Notes under the pieces: model-generated | Database searches by the model: none | What the model saw: the letters and a program-made list of their open reading frames with translations, nothing else | What the model was told of the DNA's origin: nothing | Position numbers and translations under genes: made by a program | Shown: piece after piece, positions 35,301 through 44,474 of the stretch | Numbering within the stretch: position 1 is the first letter of the stretch | Layout: each line of letters begins with the position of its first letter | NCBI RefSeq assembly: GCF_009208585.1 | Contig: NZ_WFLN01000010.1 | Span: 124,001-188,000 of the forward strand | DNA: 64,000 bases | From: Fluviispira multicolorata | Lineage (GTDB): Bacteria; Bdellovibrionota_B; Oligoflexia; Silvanigrellales; Silvanigrellaceae | Direction of reading: 5' to 3'

Positions 35301-36809
35301 ACTTAAAATTTTATCAATGCAGTCATTCTTAGTATTTGAAACAAAAAAACTTCTGTGTTTAAATTCATTTCGACCCATTTGCAATGTAAATGCGACGTCT
35401 GCCAGATTTTCTTCAGTTTTTTCTAAATAACCCGCTAAATTTAAATTTGCTGCACTTAAAGCTGTTTCTGATTTTGCTGACGTTATAAAAATATGTTGTG
35501 ACCTTAACGAATCTCTTTTATTTTTTAAAGGAGCTTCTTCAACTATTACATGCGCATTTGTTCCACCAATACCAAAAGAACTGACAGCAGCTCTTCGAGG
35601 CAAATAACACTCATTCCAATCTTTTAATTTTGCATTGACATAAAATCCAGAATTATTAAATTGAATTTTAGGATTAGGATTATTAAAATTTATGCTTGGT
35701 GGTATTTTTTTATTTTTTAATGATAAAATTATTTTGATCAGTCCAGCAATACCTGCTGCGGTATTTAGATGACCAATATTTGCCTTAACGGAACCTAAAC
35801 CACAATTGAAATCACTTATTTTTCTACTTTCAAAAGCTTCTTTAAGAGCATTTATTTCAATGGGATCACCTAAATGAGTCCCCGTACCATGAGTTTCTAC
35901 ATATGAGATATGATCAGAGGGTATATTTGCTATTTCAAGAGCCTCTGCAATCACCCGTGCCTGTCCACGAACGCTGGGTGCGGTGTAACCAATTTTTTCA
36001 GATCCATCATTATTGGCCGCACTTGCACGAATAATACAATGAATTGTATCATTATCTGCAATCGCATCTTCTAAGCGTTTTAAGACAACGACACCAAGAC
36101 CATTTCCTTCTACTGTGCCTTGGGCTTTTTCATCAAAAGGTCTGCAATGCCCATCAGGTGAAAGAATGCTGCCTTCTTGATAAATATAGCCTTCATCTTG
36201 CGTCACATTTATAGAAACACCACCCGCTAAAGATAAATCACTCTCATAATTTAATAAACTTCTACATGCTTGATGAACCGCAATTAAAGAAGTTGAACAG
36301 GTTGTATTTACATCAATACTTGGACCTGTTAGATTGAGTTTATAAGATATTGGAGTTGATATTGAATCATTTCCATTTGAAATTTGCAGCAATCCATAGG
36401 AATTTATCAAATCTTTTCTTGAAAGAATATTAAAAATTAAATAGGAACTTATTGCAGATCCCAGGTAAACTGAAGCTTTTCCATTGAATTTTCCACTTAC
36501 ATATCCGCTATTTTCAAGAGCTTCAACAGCACACTCGAGCATTGCTCTTTGTTGAGGATCCATTATCTCAGCTTCTCTAGGAGAAAAGCCAAAATATTCT
36601 GCATCAAAATACTCAATTCTATCTAAATACCCAAATATATTAATGTGATTTTTATTTTTTGATTTCAGTCCTTCTATTACTCTTACAGACTCTTTTCCTT
36701 GTAAAATATTATTCCAAAATTCTTCAACATTATTTGCTTCTGGAAATCTCCCACTCAGGCCGATAACAGCAACAGAGCCTGCATATTCATTTAAATCAAG
36801 ATTTGACAT
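32352..36809 (-). CDS. Type I PKS module KS-AT-KR-ACP
   Basis: 1485 residues. KS: nucleophile Cys in NTTCSTSLIA (about 169), His in VETHGTGTHLGDP and in NIGHLNTAAG. AT: FPGQGSQY and GHSIGEYVAA (about 613) with the HAFHS motif, both typical for malonyl-CoA. KR: Rossmann GGLGNIGLALAG (about 1117) with Ser and Tyr in SSISSILAG and GHAAYAAANIYLDEF. ACP: DNFFELGGHSLLA (about 1420), NRPS-like. No DH or ER, so the extension should give a beta-hydroxy acyl unit. The start overlaps NRPS1 by 14 bases. It accepts the NRPS1 aminoacyl or acyl-aminoacyl chain and passes a gamma-amino-beta-hydroxy (statine-like) unit to NRPS2. Confidence 0.93.
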   Translation of the reverse strand: MSNLDLNEYAGSVAVIGLSGRFPEANNVEEFWNNILQGKESVRVIEGLKSKNKNHINIFGYLDRIEYFDAEYFGFSPREAEIMDPQQRAMLECAVEALENSGYVSGKFNGKASVYLGSAISSYLIFNILSRKDLINSYGLLQISNGNDSISTPISYKLNLTGPSIDVNTTCSTSLIAVHQACRSLLNYESDLSLAGGVSINVTQDEGYIYQEGSILSPDGHCRPFDEKAQGTVEGNGLGVVVLKRLEDAIADNDTIHCIIRASAANNDGSEKIGYTAPSVRGQARVIAEALEIANIPSDHISYVETHGTGTHLGDPIEINALKEAFESRKISDFNCGLGSVKANIGHLNTAAGIAGLIKIILSLKNKKIPPSINFNNPNPKIQFNNSGFYVNAKLKDWNECYLPRRAAVSSFGIGGTNAHVIVEEAPLKNKRDSLRSQHIFITSAKSETALSAANLNLAGYLEKTEENLADVAFTLQMGRNEFKHRSFFVSNTKNDCIDKILSKNNKFIYSNKAPQHKMDLVFMFPGQGSQYINMAYHLYLEEEIFKENFDICCQLVDKYLDMKIKNILFSQENIQNEILNQTYVTQPVLFVIEYCLVKLLGHYGVEPNAMIGHSIGEYVAACIAEVFTLQDAIKIVCMRGKYMQELASGKMLSVVLSESELKKYLENDMSLAAINGKNLCVASGSQVAMERLQKKLSFHNIESKLLFTSHAFHSQQMEEMLPKFKNILKTVQFNAPKIRFISNLSGKWILNEEATHLDYWAQHIVKTVRFSEGLETLLQNENNIYLEVGPGHSLINMLKNTNDSHATTLMTMPHAKEDKSSTIAFLETLGKLWLNGIAIKWENIYTHESRGRIPLPTYPFQRQRYWIDKGKGESINIRNDSTDWLYGQIWKRQSYERLIDYKDEKQKIIKYLYLLNKDDLSDLDYLMRNNKNSFFAIDSDNFAKIDENKYSIEYSQQNHFEKVLKLISLEKNEELRIVYISKNICIFDLLNLIKSIIKCKIINSICISCITEQAYLVNGCEQNIRPESSLFIGVLKSVSQEFPNINYLHLDLDNFLQYSKDILNFIEKEFSSERRNSIVAYRNKLRWLPTFENIKLTQNKNISSHLKEGGVYLITGGLGNIGLALAGILGKEYKAKIVLISRTDFPDDGQWKNIIENNDSSTLLVKRIKRLNELKEDGVETLLLKANVADYEEMSDALRQAERKFGIVHGIIHAAADLKEESFKIVEELTENDFRSHFKAKIEGVKVLEKLLHNKTFDFCCLFSSISSILAGLGHAAYAAANIYLDEFVQINNNSILNTPLISINWDAWVFENENLSHFEEKLMDLSISEGEGCQVFLDIMNSGFLGRVIVSTKNLDERIQSWINQENKSNQKKGEDFNKNHSRPNLLNPYLAPRDEIEINIIEILESLLGIKGIGITDNFFELGGHSLLATKLTAQVRENFQIEFSLQTLFENPTAIKMSEYIIQKKLSEIDENLLNKLMEDL

Positions 36810-39800
36810 GAGACTTCCTTATATTCATATTATATCTTTGCTTATTAATTGCTTGTCGCTGTTTCTGCGCTGAATTAATTGTACTTTCATCTATAATTGA
36901 TTTCCCACTTTGAGAACTTAAGAACTGAGATAAACTTTTTACTGTGGGATACTGAAATAAGATCATAACTTCTAAATTTGTTTTTAATAGTTCTTCAATT
37001 TTTTTATGCACAGATAAAATCATTAATGAATGAGCACCTAAATCAAAAAAATTATCTTCTATACTTATTTCTTCTACTCCCAATGTTTCTTTCCAGATTT
37101 GGGCAATTTGATTTTCAAGCTCATTCCTAGGTTTAAATATTTCAATTTTTTGAAATAAATTATATTCCATTTTTCTTAATTCATCTTTATCAACTTTACC
37201 ATTTTGATTTAACGGAATATAATCAATGAATATATAACGAGCAGGAATCATATAATCGGGCAAATAATTTTTAATAAATTCTTTAATCACATTAGTTTCA
37301 ATCTTTTTCTTTTTATCACAGACAATATATGCAGTTAAATAATTTTCACCATGAGCATTTTTTTGCGCTAAAACAATTGTATTTAAAATATCTTGATGCT
37401 TAAATAATACGTTTTCAATTTCACCTAGTTCAACCCTAAAACCACGTACCTTTATCTGTTCATCTATGCGCCCAATAAATTCAATTTGTCCATCAGGTAA
37501 ATAGCGAGCAAGATCGCCTGTTCGATACAATCGTGTATTCAATTCAGCATTAAATGGATTTGGTATAAATTTATCTGCTGTTAATTCTGGCTTATTTAAA
37601 TAACAACGAGCTAAATTTTCTCCCGCAATAAGTAATTCACCAACCTGTCCAATGGGAACTAAATTAAAATAGGAATCCGTTATATATAATTGACTGCCAT
37701 CTATTGGACGACCAATGGGAATTTGTTCATTATTAAGGGACTTAAAGTTATTTTGAGAGTATTTCCAAATTGATGAGATAATTGTTCCTTCAGTTGGGCC
37801 ATAAGTATTTATCCATTTAACTTTATCTTTAAAAAAATGGTTCCACTTAATAAATGAGGAATGATTTGCTTGTTCTCCACCTACTATTACGAGTTTTAGA
37901 GTGTTGTATCCTTCAAAATTATCAAGATGATTTACCCATGAATGCCAAAATGCAGTGGGTAAATTTAATATTGATATTTCATTTTTAGAAATAATATTTT
38001 GAAAATTTGGAATTGAGATGCCAATCTTATCTGGATATAGTATTAAGCTTGCGCCGCTCATTAAAGTCGGAAATATTTCTTCAATAGATAGATCGAAATT
38101 TATTGAGCTAAATTGTAAAACTCGATCATTCTTCGTTATTTCATACTGATTTTGAACAAACAAATTATGATTGAGAAGAGAGCTATGACTAACAACCACG
38201 CCTTTCGGCTTTCCTGTTGAACCTGAGGTGTATATAACATAGGCAGCTGAATTTAAATTTGTTACATTATTAATGCTATTATCTGAAAAATTAAATATTT
38301 TTTGTAATTTAATTTCATCAATAATATAATCTAAATTTGCGTCTTGAATGATATAATCAATTCTTTCCTTCGGGTATTTAGGATCGAGTGGAACATAAGC
38401 TGCTCCTGACTTTAGCACACCTAAAATTGTGATTATAGTGTCGGTAGATTTTGATAAATAAATACCAATAAAATTCTCACTTCCTAAACCTAAACTATTT
38501 ATAAAATTTGCCACTTGATTTGATTTTTTATCTAGCTCTTCATACGTTATAATTTTATCCTGTATTTTTAACGCTACTCTGTCTGAATTCTTTTTAGCTA
38601 TATTCATAATATAGCTTATCACAGAAGTATTTATTTTTTCATTTTTTGAATATTTATTCCATTCAGTTAAAATCTTTTTGCTCTCACTTTTACTAATAAT
38701 TGAATATCCATAAATCAAATAATCTAAATTAAGAGTAACTTCATTTAGAAATTGCAAAAAGGAGTTCTTAAAATTATCTATGAAGGACTCACTAAATTTT
38801 GCAGCATTATATTCAATTTTAAATTCAATCATGTTTGGATGCGTCTGATATGCCATTCCTATGTCATTTTGAATTTTTTTTGCTTCATATTTAATTGAGT
38901 TAACTTCAACATCTATTAAATCAAGTGGAATTGAGCCTAAAAAAGCTTCAAATAAATCGACATTAAAAAACTGCTGTCCTTTTAAAATATTTTTTTCTCT
39001 CAGTCTTTCTACAATCTCTGTCAATGTACATCTTTGATGAAGCTTTGATTGTCGACGTTGAATTGATAATTCATTCAATAATTCTCTAAATGATTTATTA
39101 TGATCAATTGATATCTGAAATAAAATATTATTTACAAAACATCCAGTACATTCTCGAAATCCAGTTGGCCGCATATTAACTGGATAATTTAAAACGACTG
39201 AACTCTGTCCTGAATATCTTAATAAAAGACTACCAAAAAGTGCTGATAGAAAAATAAATATTGATGTTTTTTCTTCTTTTATTATAGCTTTTAATCTCTG
39301 ATATTTTTCATCTTCCAGTCTAAAAAATATTGATCGTGACTCTTGAGATTCAGTACTTTTTGTTTTTATATCTAAACTTAAATCACTTTTTTTTAAAAGA
39401 TTTTCCCAATAATCTAAATCTAGATTAATCTCTTCAGCTGTGTAAGTATTTTTTTCAAATTCAACATACTCAGAAAATTGAGGTAATTTTTTATGCTCTA
39501 TATATTTTCCATTTACTAGAAATGAATTGTATAAATTTGAAAAAATATTAATAAATGTGCTTGCTGTAATTGCATCAGAAATTATGTGATGTATATTTAA
39601 TATTAATATACAGTGATTTTTATTAACATGCAAAAGCGCAAATTTATATAAGGGATTTTTTTTCAGATTAAATACATGAGATGTAATATTTTCAATATAT
39701 TTATTAATTTTATCTCTAGAATGAACATTATTATCATCTATATATTCAATATCTAAATCAAGATCTACTTTGTCTAAAATAACCTGATATATTTTTCCAT

Positions 39801-39996
39801 TTTCTTCTCGAATAAAAGTTCTGCATCCTTCAGCATAATAATTCACATAACTTTCTAAGGAGAAAATAATTGCATCAATATTGATCGAACCTTTAAGATC
39901 AAAAATAATTGGCGTATTATATGCAATACTATTTGGATTCAGTTGCCATTCAAGCCAAAAGCGCTTTTGATAGTATGAAAGCTCTAACGTTTTCAT
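36796..39996 (-). CDS. First NRPS module C-A-T
   Basis: 1066 residues. An N-terminal condensation domain starts at residue 1 and has HHIISDA at about 136-142, a variant of HHxxxDG. A domain: YTSGSTGKPKG (about 586) and a pocket reading D-L-E-N-I-G-T-I-I-K by alignment to GrsA. The acidic residue at the third position suggests a basic side chain. T domain: DNFFDLGAHSLM (about 980). A condensation domain on the first module suggests N-acylation of the first residue by a fatty acyl donor. GAGG precedes the ATG. First gene of the biosynthetic operon, behind about 500 bases of AT-rich DNA. Confidence 0.92.
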   Translation of the reverse strand: MKTLELSYYQKRFWLEWQLNPNSIAYNTPIIFDLKGSINIDAIIFSLESYVNYYAEGCRTFIREENGKIYQVILDKVDLDLDIEYIDDNNVHSRDKINKYIENITSHVFNLKKNPLYKFALLHVNKNHCILILNIHHIISDAITASTFINIFSNLYNSFLVNGKYIEHKKLPQFSEYVEFEKNTYTAEEINLDLDYWENLLKKSDLSLDIKTKSTESQESRSIFFRLEDEKYQRLKAIIKEEKTSIFIFLSALFGSLLLRYSGQSSVVLNYPVNMRPTGFRECTGCFVNNILFQISIDHNKSFRELLNELSIQRRQSKLHQRCTLTEIVERLREKNILKGQQFFNVDLFEAFLGSIPLDLIDVEVNSIKYEAKKIQNDIGMAYQTHPNMIEFKIEYNAAKFSESFIDNFKNSFLQFLNEVTLNLDYLIYGYSIISKSESKKILTEWNKYSKNEKINTSVISYIMNIAKKNSDRVALKIQDKIITYEELDKKSNQVANFINSLGLGSENFIGIYLSKSTDTIITILGVLKSGAAYVPLDPKYPKERIDYIIQDANLDYIIDEIKLQKIFNFSDNSINNVTNLNSAAYVIYTSGSTGKPKGVVVSHSSLLNHNLFVQNQYEITKNDRVLQFSSINFDLSIEEIFPTLMSGASLILYPDKIGISIPNFQNIISKNEISILNLPTAFWHSWVNHLDNFEGYNTLKLVIVGGEQANHSSFIKWNHFFKDKVKWINTYGPTEGTIISSIWKYSQNNFKSLNNEQIPIGRPIDGSQLYITDSYFNLVPIGQVGELLIAGENLARCYLNKPELTADKFIPNPFNAELNTRLYRTGDLARYLPDGQIEFIGRIDEQIKVRGFRVELGEIENVLFKHQDILNTIVLAQKNAHGENYLTAYIVCDKKKKIETNVIKEFIKNYLPDYMIPARYIFIDYIPLNQNGKVDKDELRKMEYNLFQKIEIFKPRNELENQIAQIWKETLGVEEISIEDNFFDLGAHSLMILSVHKKIEELLKTNLEVMILFQYPTVKSLSQFLSSQSGKSIIDESTINSAQKQRQAINKQRYNMNIRKSHVKS

Positions 39997-40526
39997 GAAA
40001 ACCTCAAATTTTTAAATGATAAAATTCCATTTAACTAAAAATGCTTTTTTTACTGATTAATTTATCTGCATAATTATATAATAGTTATTTGTCGCCAAAT
40101 AGACTCAACGACAAAAATTAATACTTTGATAACTGTTTTCAGTCTTAAACCATTTTCTTTTCAATTGCAACGTTATAGTGAAAATTCCATTTCATAAAAT
40201 ATTAATAGGAATAAATACTTTTAATCTTAATTATTTAAAATAAAATGATTTTTTTTATAATTTAAAATTTTATATGATACTTGTAAAATTATTTTAACGA
40301 TTGTTTTGGATATCTATAACATGTCATATTTATTATTGTTATACAATAATAAATCATATCAATTTCATTCTAGAAGTGGTTTTTAATAAAATAAATTTCT
40401 TAAATTATTACTCTTTTAATCTTGATTATTTATATTTAACAATATATTATTATTTTCAATATTTAATTGAGTTTTTTTTCTAATTCAATTGAATTATTAT
40501 TTCATTTCTCTAGTATGGAATCTCAA
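39997..40526. other. Divergent AT-rich promoter region upstream of NRPS1
   Basis: 530 bases, very AT-rich, no gene that I can support. It should carry the promoter of the long leftward NRPS/PKS operon and that of the rightward glycosidase. A 60-codon rightward frame (40301-40483) is Ile/Tyr/Phe-rich with no ribosome site and is taken as chance. Confidence 0.5.
40088..40115. promoter_or_regulatory. Inverted repeat TTTGTCG-N14-CGACAAA upstream of NRPS1
   Basis: Perfect 7-bp arms 92 bases upstream of the NRPS1 start and GC-richer than the surroundings. It is a candidate regulator-binding site for the cluster. It does not match the site found at 18292-18353. Confidence 0.45.
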
Positions 40527-42440
40527 ATGAAAATTCAAAGCCTTATACCAGTAATAACTATACTTTTTACTTTTACGAATGCTTATGGACAAGAAAATAA
40601 TCTTCAATTTCGATTAAAAAACTGGAAAGCAATAATAAATCCTGAAAGTTTAAAAGTATTGAGTTCGTCTCCAAATGGATTAAATATCCTTACAAATCCA
40701 ATACAATCAAACTTAGGGTCTATTGATAAATTAAAATTTAATAATTCCTCTGCAAGTTGGGTATTCCCCGAAAAACAACTTACAGTATCCATTAAGGTTG
40801 ATAATGATAATCTCGTATTTAATTTTACGTCAAATAAAAATCAAATTTTAGAATGGCCCAGTACAAAAGAAGTGACAAACGCTCAAGATCTTATAATACC
40901 CGATGGAGAAGGTCTCCTTATTCCTTTAGAAAGTAAATTCTGGCAAAATGCTTTCGAAAAATATTATTCTACAGAATATGAAATGGCATCTGCTATGACC
41001 ATGCCATTTTATGCAATACGTACTAAAAACTCAATTATTACATACTTATCTGATTCAAGTTTAAATAATTTACTCTATGTTAAAAACTCACAAAATAAAA
41101 TTTTTGTTACTCAAACCCATGAATTCCGCAAAATTGATAACTACCCTCCCTATCAAATCTCTATAAATTTAATGCAGACGCTTGATCCTCTTGCTCCTGC
41201 AAAATTATTTAAAGAAAATTTAATAAAAAACTCTAAATTTAAAACATTGACTCAAAAAGAAAATGAAAACCCTAATATTAAAAAGTTATATGGCGCAATG
41301 CACTCCTATGTTTGGGGAACTGGGAGAACTGAAGATTTTTTAAATGATCTTCGTGATCTCAAAATAAATAATCTTTGGATTGGCTCTGATGTGGGGGAGT
41401 CAGATAAATATAAAATAACGCAAAATTATATTCAAAAGGCAATAAATTTAGGTTACCTTATTGGACCTTATGACACATGGGAAAATCTACAAAATCCAAA
41501 AACAGCCGACACACCACTTGCTATTTTTCCAAATGCTTGGCCCAAAGCAGCTATTATTAATAAGAATGGCTCAGCTAAACCCGGTTTTCAAAACAGAGGT
41601 TACGAAGCAAGTTCTCAATATTTTGCTATGCAAAATCCAATAAATAAGGATCTTAAAGATCGCTTAAATAAATTTGCAGAAACGGGAATCAATAGCTATT
41701 TTTTAGACGTCGATGCCACAGGCACTTTACATGATGATTATTCACCTACTCACCCTATGAATATTGAAAAAGATTTACAAAATCGCATCAGTCGTCTTAA
41801 ATTAATTTCTCAAGATAAAAAACTTGTTCTTGGTTCCGAAACAGCAGTTTATCAATTTGTTCCTTATATTGCCTTTGCACATGGAAATGCTTCTGTTTTT
41901 AATGGACCCCATTGGAAACTGACTCGTGATAAAAAAACTTATGGCCGTTGGTACCCCACAGAACGTCCCTCATTTTTCTTTAATTCTTTAAATGCTCCCG
42001 AAGAATATAAAGAAACAAAATACAATCCTACTTATAGAATTCCTTTATTTCAAACAGTATTTCATGACAGCATTATCACAACTGATCGATGGGAAATACC
42101 TATTACTAAATTTAGGAACTTAATGAATGATCGTATTCTTTTAGAATTGCTATATGGTATACCTTCTATTTGGGCACTCGATAAAAAACAAATTAAAATG
42201 TATTCTAAAGAGATTAAAAACCTAAATGCTTTCTTTTCACCTCTTCATAAAAAGATCGCCACTCTACCAATGACTCAGTTTGAATGGCTTACAGAAAATA
42301 AATGCGTGCAAAGAACTCAGTTTGGTAATGAAGTTCAATTGACAGCAAATTTTTCAAATAATAAATTTGAAAATATTCCTGCAAAAAGCATTGAATTAAA
42401 TTGGCTTAAAGAAAATAAAAAAGAAATTTATACACCTTAG
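40527..42440 (+). CDS. Secreted glycoside hydrolase, GH129/GH101-like
   Basis: About 637 residues from ATG 40527, chosen because it gives a proper signal peptide (MKIQSLIPVITILFTFTNAYG) and has GGA eight bases upstream; earlier in-frame starts at 40467 and 40515 would put a polar leader before it. The core has FLDVDATGTLHDDYSPTHP, a catalytic-strand pattern seen in the GH101-related family GH129, then LGSETAVYQF and an aromatic-rich GPHWKLTRD/YGRWYPTERP stretch. Family members cleave alpha-GalNAc or related sugars from glycoproteins. Predicted exported enzyme; the exact sugar is unknown. Its end overlaps the convergent CheZ-like gene by four bases. Confidence 0.65.
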   Translation: MKIQSLIPVITILFTFTNAYGQENNLQFRLKNWKAIINPESLKVLSSSPNGLNILTNPIQSNLGSIDKLKFNNSSASWVFPEKQLTVSIKVDNDNLVFNFTSNKNQILEWPSTKEVTNAQDLIIPDGEGLLIPLESKFWQNAFEKYYSTEYEMASAMTMPFYAIRTKNSIITYLSDSSLNNLLYVKNSQNKIFVTQTHEFRKIDNYPPYQISINLMQTLDPLAPAKLFKENLIKNSKFKTLTQKENENPNIKKLYGAMHSYVWGTGRTEDFLNDLRDLKINNLWIGSDVGESDKYKITQNYIQKAINLGYLIGPYDTWENLQNPKTADTPLAIFPNAWPKAAIINKNGSAKPGFQNRGYEASSQYFAMQNPINKDLKDRLNKFAETGINSYFLDVDATGTLHDDYSPTHPMNIEKDLQNRISRLKLISQDKKLVLGSETAVYQFVPYIAFAHGNASVFNGPHWKLTRDKKTYGRWYPTERPSFFFNSLNAPEEYKETKYNPTYRIPLFQTVFHDSIITTDRWEIPITKFRNLMNDRILLELLYGIPSIWALDKKQIKMYSKEIKNLNAFFSPLHKKIATLPMTQFEWLTENKCVQRTQFGNEVQLTANFSNNKFENIPAKSIELNWLKENKKEIYTP

Positions 42441-43162
42441 TGTTTGTCTTTTTTGCCTTCATAGAAGACTTGATCAAAGACCTGTCTTTCTTCAGACATT
42501 GTATAAGAAGCTCTTGTATCTTTAATAAGTTTTGTTGCAAACTCTAAGACTTCTTGTAAATCACAATTTTGAATTCCTTTATTGATAAAATTCATTAATC
42601 CTTCATTTATTTTCTTTTGCGCTGCCAATGCATGTTCAATTCTTTGTGTTTGAATATCTTCAAAATTAAGAGATTGAATCATGGTATAAACCTGTGGACG
42701 TAATCTTTCCTCTAATCGACACACACTTTCCATACGTTTTGAAATATCAGACCAAATGTGATCATAAGCATTAGGACCTATATTTCCATCTTGCCCATTG
42801 GCTTCAGCTGATTTTTCAACAGCACTTCTAATTCCCGGTGGCAACAGTGCAGGATTCGCTTGCTCTGCTGCTTCAGCAAAAATATCATCTGCACGTGAGT
42901 TTGCTCGACTGTTTAAAGTCGCTGCTTCGTTATGTGTTGATTTATTAAATAAACTTTCAAATATTTCTTGAGCTGAACGACCTTCCTCTACCACTAAATT
43001 GTCCATTTGCTGAATAGCTGAAGACATAGCTTCAACAAATGCTCTTACATTCGCCTGCAAATCTATGAGTTGATATTCCATTAACACTGAAAAATGGAAA
43101 AGCAATTGAACAATCATGTGTTCAGGACTTTTTGCACTTGCAAAAGGGAGTTCTTTTTCCAT
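42437..43162 (-). CDS. CheZ-like protein
   Basis: 241 residues, mostly helical. The segment QSLNFEDIQTQRIEHAL resembles the CheZ active site, with Asp169 and Gln173 in the DxxxQ pattern used to dephosphorylate CheY-P. The N-terminal half is a long helix with Gln/Glu-rich coiled-coil character; the middle is Ala/Asn-rich and probably disordered. GGAGAG lies before the ATG. It sits 21 bases after a gene for a receiver-like TPR protein, which suggests a regulatory pair. A phosphatase role is inferred from the short motif only. Confidence 0.5.
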   Translation of the reverse strand: MEKELPFASAKSPEHMIVQLLFHFSVLMEYQLIDLQANVRAFVEAMSSAIQQMDNLVVEEGRSAQEIFESLFNKSTHNEAATLNSRANSRADDIFAEAAEQANPALLPPGIRSAVEKSAEANGQDGNIGPNAYDHIWSDISKRMESVCRLEERLRPQVYTMIQSLNFEDIQTQRIEHALAAQKKINEGLMNFINKGIQNCDLQEVLEFATKLIKDTRASYTMSEERQVFDQVFYEGKKDKH

Positions 43163-43183
43163 TATAGCTCTCCGTCACTTATT

Positions 43184-44392
43184 TCATTCTTCAAAACTCG
43201 CGCCTAATTCTGTTAACTTATCTTTTGCCTTCGTATAATTAGGATCTATTTTTACTATACGACGCAGCACTTTAATTGCTTCGTCTTTTTTATCCCATAA
43301 AATTAACGTTACAGCCTTATTAAAGAGGACAAGATGATTATCGGGTTGTTTCTTTAAAATTTGATTGTAAGTTTGCACAGCCTTCTCATAATCTTTTGAG
43401 TCTCGGTAACAAATAGCTAAGGAGTTTGTAAAACTAACATTTTCAGGATCAAGATGAACTGCCTCTTTCAAAAGCTTTAAGGCATTAACATAATCTTTTT
43501 TAGAAAAATGACAAAAACCTAAGCGCTCAATAATATAAGGATGTTTTAATCCAGCTCCCGTTGCAATACTTAAAATCTGAATACATTCATCGATTTTATT
43601 TTGCTTTAATAGCATTTCAGTACAGCTTTCATAGCGAACAATATTTAATGGACTTACAGCAACTGCCTTTTTTAAATCTTCTAATGATTTCTCGTTTTCA
43701 TTCATTTCTGAATATATTTCTGCGCGAACAACATAGGCATGCACATAATTTTCATTTCGTTCAATACCTTGTGTGGCATACTTTAGTGCTTCTTCAAGTT
43801 GTTTTTTAATTAAAAGAATTCTCGCCATACCTACAGGTGGACGAGCAGCTTTATGAGAAACTTTCAGTAATTCTTGATAAACTCTTAGCGCTTCATCAAA
43901 TTCTTTATCGCGTATTTTTGATTTTGCAAATTCATAAATGCGTTCAGGATTTCTAGGATTGATAAATGCATTATATGCGCTTCGGATTTTTGGCATTAAA
44001 TCGCCTTGAGAAATGGGACGAACTAAGAGATCATCCATCCCAACCTCTAAAGCGTACATCAATTCACCTTTATTAAGTGCTTTTGAAATAAGAACAAAGG
44101 CAGGACGATAACAATTGTGATCTTCACTTAATTCTTTAAGCATATCGTAGCCATTTACAAATTCGAGATCGTCTCCTTCAATGGCGATGTGGACTGGCTT
44201 AACTTTTAATTCTGCTAACGAAGCATGACCATCGCGATCTGTCTTAATATTAGCAAAGCCAAGTTTCTGCAAATGGTGTTTTATAATAAGACGAATTTCA
44301 TTATGGGCCTCACCAACATGAATGGAAAGATCTGTGCTAAATGGAGTTGGCTCACTGACACCAAACATCTTAAATAAGTCGGTATTTTCCAC
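43184..44392 (-). CDS. Pseudo-receiver protein with TPR repeats
   Basis: 402 residues. Residues about 20-140 have the layout of a response-regulator receiver: HHLQKLGF helix, IAIEGDD strand, GYDMLKEL helix and the LVRPIS end. The acceptor Asp position is Glu72 and the conserved Lys is Arg, so phosphorylation is unlikely. From about 150 to 395 there are six or more TPR units (KDYVNALKLLKEAVHLDPEN, KDYEKAVQTYNQILKKQPDN). A GTG start is used with GGAGG nine bases upstream. Likely a cytosolic scaffold acting with the CheZ-like neighbour. Family examples exist in deltaproteobacterial-type motility and development systems. Confidence 0.7.
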   Translation of the reverse strand: MENTDLFKMFGVSEPTPFSTDLSIHVGEAHNEIRLIIKHHLQKLGFANIKTDRDGHASLAELKVKPVHIAIEGDDLEFVNGYDMLKELSEDHNCYRPAFVLISKALNKGELMYALEVGMDDLLVRPISQGDLMPKIRSAYNAFINPRNPERIYEFAKSKIRDKEFDEALRVYQELLKVSHKAARPPVGMARILLIKKQLEEALKYATQGIERNENYVHAYVVRAEIYSEMNENEKSLEDLKKAVAVSPLNIVRYESCTEMLLKQNKIDECIQILSIATGAGLKHPYIIERLGFCHFSKKDYVNALKLLKEAVHLDPENVSFTNSLAICYRDSKDYEKAVQTYNQILKKQPDNHLVLFNKAVTLILWDKKDEAIKVLRRIVKIDPNYTKAKDKLTELGASFEE

Positions 44393-44474
44393 TCCAGATA
44401 GCCTCCAAGTGAAGCTTTATGCCTCAAGAAACCCATCAAAACTCTTTATTCTGGCCAAAGAAAATATATGTAAA

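Noticed and set aside
40301..40483. 60-codon rightward frame upstream of the glycosidase
   Set aside because: Composition is biased Ile/Tyr/Phe/Asn with no ribosome site, typical of chance frames in AT-rich DNA.
39997..40526. Fur box that would mark the cluster as a siderophore locus
   Set aside because: No GATAATGATAATC-like 19-mer could be found upstream of NRPS1; a siderophore role is therefore not claimed.
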